Source of the DNA: Pseudomonadales bacterium
GTDB lineage: Bacteria > Pseudomonadota > Gammaproteobacteria > Pseudomonadales > Azotimanducaceae
Reading direction: 5' to 3'
Assembly (NCBI GenBank): GCA_012103505.1
Contig: WLWP01000001.1
Location: 1 to 64,000 of the forward strand
DNA length: 64,000 bases
Under the pieces are notes generated by a model. It worked only from the letters and a program-made list of their open reading frames with translations, was not told where the DNA came from and searched no databases. Below are positions 62,448-64,000 of this stretch, one piece after another; position 1 is the stretch's first letter; each line of letters begins with the position of its first letter. Both the position numbers and the translations under genes were made by a program.

Positions 62448-63647
62448 ATGGGCTTGAGAGGAGACGCTGCGATCGTTGGTGTTGCAGATTACGAAAATGA
62501 ACGGAAATACACAGGACCACGCGCATTTCAGATTGAACAGTTTGCAGACTTAACCCGCTTGGCGCTTGAGGATGCAGGTCTCAAGAAAAGTGATCTAGAT
62601 GGAATTTGCTGCACATCAGTACGCGAGACGAGCATGTTTGCACCCGCGACGTTAGCGGAGTATCTGGGTCTGCACGTCAATTTCGCCGAGAGTGTCGATC
62701 TGGGCGGGGCATCACCCGTCGGAATGATCTGGCGCGCTGCAGCAGCGATTGAGTTGGGAATATGTCAGGCAGTCGTTTGTGGTGCTCCAGCCCGCCCAAT
62801 ACCATCCAACCCGACGCCGCATACGAAAGATTCCGGCCGTTTCTTTGGCTCAACGAGTCCGAACTGGGGTTCCCCCCAAGCGGAGTTTGATATTCCCTAC
62901 GGGAATGTTGCGCAGAACGCGGGCTATGCGCTTATCGCACAGCGCTACGCTTCTGAGTATGGCTATGATGAGCGCGCGTTAGCCAAAATTGCAGCGGATC
63001 AGCGTACCAATGCCCAAGGCAATCCCAAGGCAACGTTCTTCGGCCAGCCCATCACAATCGATGATGTCATCGCAAGCCCGGTAATAGCGGATCCATTGCA
63101 TATTCTTGAAATAGTTATGCCGTGTGCAGGTGGCAGTGCTGTAATCGTTGCGAACAAGGCGCTCGCGGCCAAAAGCAAAAACCGACCGGTTTATGTGACT
63201 GGCTTCGGCGAACGATTGACCACCAAGTCGACGACCTATCAAGAAGATATGACCCAAACGCCTGTGGGACCTGCCTCGCAAAGCGCGTTCGCGATGTCAG
63301 GCAAAAAACCCAGCGAAGTCGATGTTGTTGAGCCATACGACTGTTACACGATCACCGTTCTCCTCACCCTTGAAGACTCTGGGTTCTGTGGCAAAGGGGA
63401 GGGGATGCAATTCGTGAACGAACACGACCTAACGTATAAGGGTGACTTTCCTGTGAACACCCACGGCGGCCAACTGGGCGCGGGTCAGGCTGGGCTCGCT
63501 GGGGGCATGTCTCAAGTGATTGAAGGTGCTCGGCAAATTATGGATAAGGCAGAAGCGCGCCAACTTTCAACCTGCGACACGGCGCTGGTGACCGGAACAG
63601 GTGGCATCATGAGTGAGCAGTCAGCGATTATTCTGGAGGGCGCGTAG
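62448..63647 (+). CDS. SCP2-type thiolase / lipid-transfer thiolase-like protein
   Basis: This 399-aa thiolase-fold protein starts RGDAAIVGVADYENERKYTGPRAFQIEQFADLTRLALEDAGLKKSDLDGICC. It has AVVCGAPARPIPSNP, VVEPYDCYTITVLLTLEDSGFCGKGEG and VNTHGGQLGAGQAGLAGGMSQVIEGARQI, matching acetyl-CoA acetyltransferase-like 'lipid-transfer' proteins. Such proteins usually pair with a DUF35 partner, as here, in steroid or branched-acyl side-chain cleavage. The gene overlaps the next start (TAGTG). Confidence 0.9.
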   Translation: MGLRGDAAIVGVADYENERKYTGPRAFQIEQFADLTRLALEDAGLKKSDLDGICCTSVRETSMFAPATLAEYLGLHVNFAESVDLGGASPVGMIWRAAAAIELGICQAVVCGAPARPIPSNPTPHTKDSGRFFGSTSPNWGSPQAEFDIPYGNVAQNAGYALIAQRYASEYGYDERALAKIAADQRTNAQGNPKATFFGQPITIDDVIASPVIADPLHILEIVMPCAGGSAVIVANKALAAKSKNRPVYVTGFGERLTTKSTTYQEDMTQTPVGPASQSAFAMSGKKPSEVDVVEPYDCYTITVLLTLEDSGFCGKGEGMQFVNEHDLTYKGDFPVNTHGGQLGAGQAGLAGGMSQVIEGARQIMDKAEARQLSTCDTALVTGTGGIMSEQSAIILEGA

Positions 63648-64000
63648 TGAGTGACCAACTTGCACGGCCGATGCCAGTGCCAACGCCCATGTCTGAAACC
63701 TTCTGGCAGGGGCTGAACGACGAAAAGGTGTTATTGCAGCGATGTGACGACTGCAGTGCGTGGGTGTTCTATCCGCGATCCAACTGTTCCAATTGTCTAT
63801 CTCGGAACCTGACTTGGGAACGGGTTAGTGGTGAAGGGGAGATATACAGCTTTACCATTGCGCGTCGTCCGACCGCGCCCCACTTTGTAGGATTGGAACC
63901 GCAATTTATTGCGGTGATTGAACTGAGCGAAGGGGTGCGCGTGAACAGTGTGATCGTGAACGTAGAAGAGAGCGATCTGAAGGTAGGAATGAAAGTCCGT
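63647..64000 (+). CDS. DUF35 OB-fold/zinc-ribbon acyl-CoA-binding protein (partial)
   Basis: The frame starts at GTG 63647, sharing a base with the thiolase stop, and runs past the window edge; 118 codons are visible. It contains the zinc ribbon LQRCDDCSAWVFYPRSNCSNCLSRNLTWERVSGEGEIYSFTIARRP, then the OB-fold (FIAVIELSEGVRVNSVIVN). DUF35 proteins form complexes with thiolase-like partners such as the one just upstream (for example in steroid side-chain degradation), binding acyl-CoA. The C-terminal end lies outside the window. Confidence 0.88.
   Translation, partial: MSDQLARPMPVPTPMSETFWQGLNDEKVLLQRCDDCSAWVFYPRSNCSNCLSRNLTWERVSGEGEIYSFTIARRPTAPHFVGLEPQFIAVIELSEGVRVNSVIVNVEESDLKVGMKVR

Overview
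The window reads as a chromosomal segment of a free-living, aerobic, probably marine gammaproteobacterium. That placement is an inference from gene content: PQQ dehydrogenases, cytochromes c, phytanoyl-CoA-dioxygenase-like oxygenases, family III CoA transferases, LLM flavoenzymes, a Rieske oxygenase and a thiolase/DUF35 pair. I saw no rRNA, tRNA, CRISPR array, transposase, integrase or phage structural gene.

Region 1 (1-15.6 kb) is an accessory patchwork of small single genes on both strands: a flavin/deazaflavin split-barrel protein, argC, a CPBP protease, GFA, an ECF sigma factor, several GNATs, HAD, YdeI, DUF2141 and VOC proteins. It also holds broken genes: a VOC gene fused to a repeat, a nucleotidyltransferase fragment, and a divergent SDR/TetR pair cut down to stubs around an intact palindromic operator. 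A dispersed repeat occurs at about 28, 4632, 5273 and 6164. Three of the four copies carry a nested 148-149 bp foldback element at the same position, in either orientation. The most unusual gene is at 7349-9382: an ECF sigma factor fused to ankyrin repeats and to a full-length but catalytically dead F1-ATPase beta-like domain.

Region 2 (15.6-23.5 kb) holds periplasmic redox genes: a PQQ-cytochrome c dehydrogenase that lacks two family hallmarks, secreted cupins, two PhyH-family oxygenases, and a cytochrome b561 / SHP (DUF1924) / diheme DHC operon.

Region 3 (23.7-31.1 kb) has a bactofilin operon and a sulfur operon (cysteine-dioxygenase-like cupin, four-domain rhodanese, PatB C-S lyase).

Region 4 (31.2-52.4 kb) is catabolic and transport-related: GST, LLM monooxygenase, acyl-CoA dehydrogenase, CoA transferase and thioesterase; an RND/MMPL exporter; a cytochrome c / copper monooxygenase fusion; a Rieske oxygenase; an HpaI aldolase; an amidohydrolase; an altered type II dehydroquinase homologue; two MFS transporters; and a second CoA transferase.

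Region 5 (52.5-59.7 kb) is an export-dedicated redox locus. A PQQ-cytochrome c lipoprotein gene, interrupted by an in-frame TAG, lies divergent from a translationally coupled operon of cytochrome c, a Tat-exported thiamine-diphosphate enzyme, a glucose-dehydrogenase-like PQQ-cytochrome c lipoprotein, and an unknown 160-aa protein. This could be a periplasmic pathway that combines ThDP carbon-carbon chemistry with direct electron transfer to cytochromes. Region 6 (59.7-64 kb) has a methyltransferase and an acyl-CoA operon (enoyl-CoA hydratase, HSL-type esterase, SCP2-type thiolase, DUF35 protein) that runs off the window.
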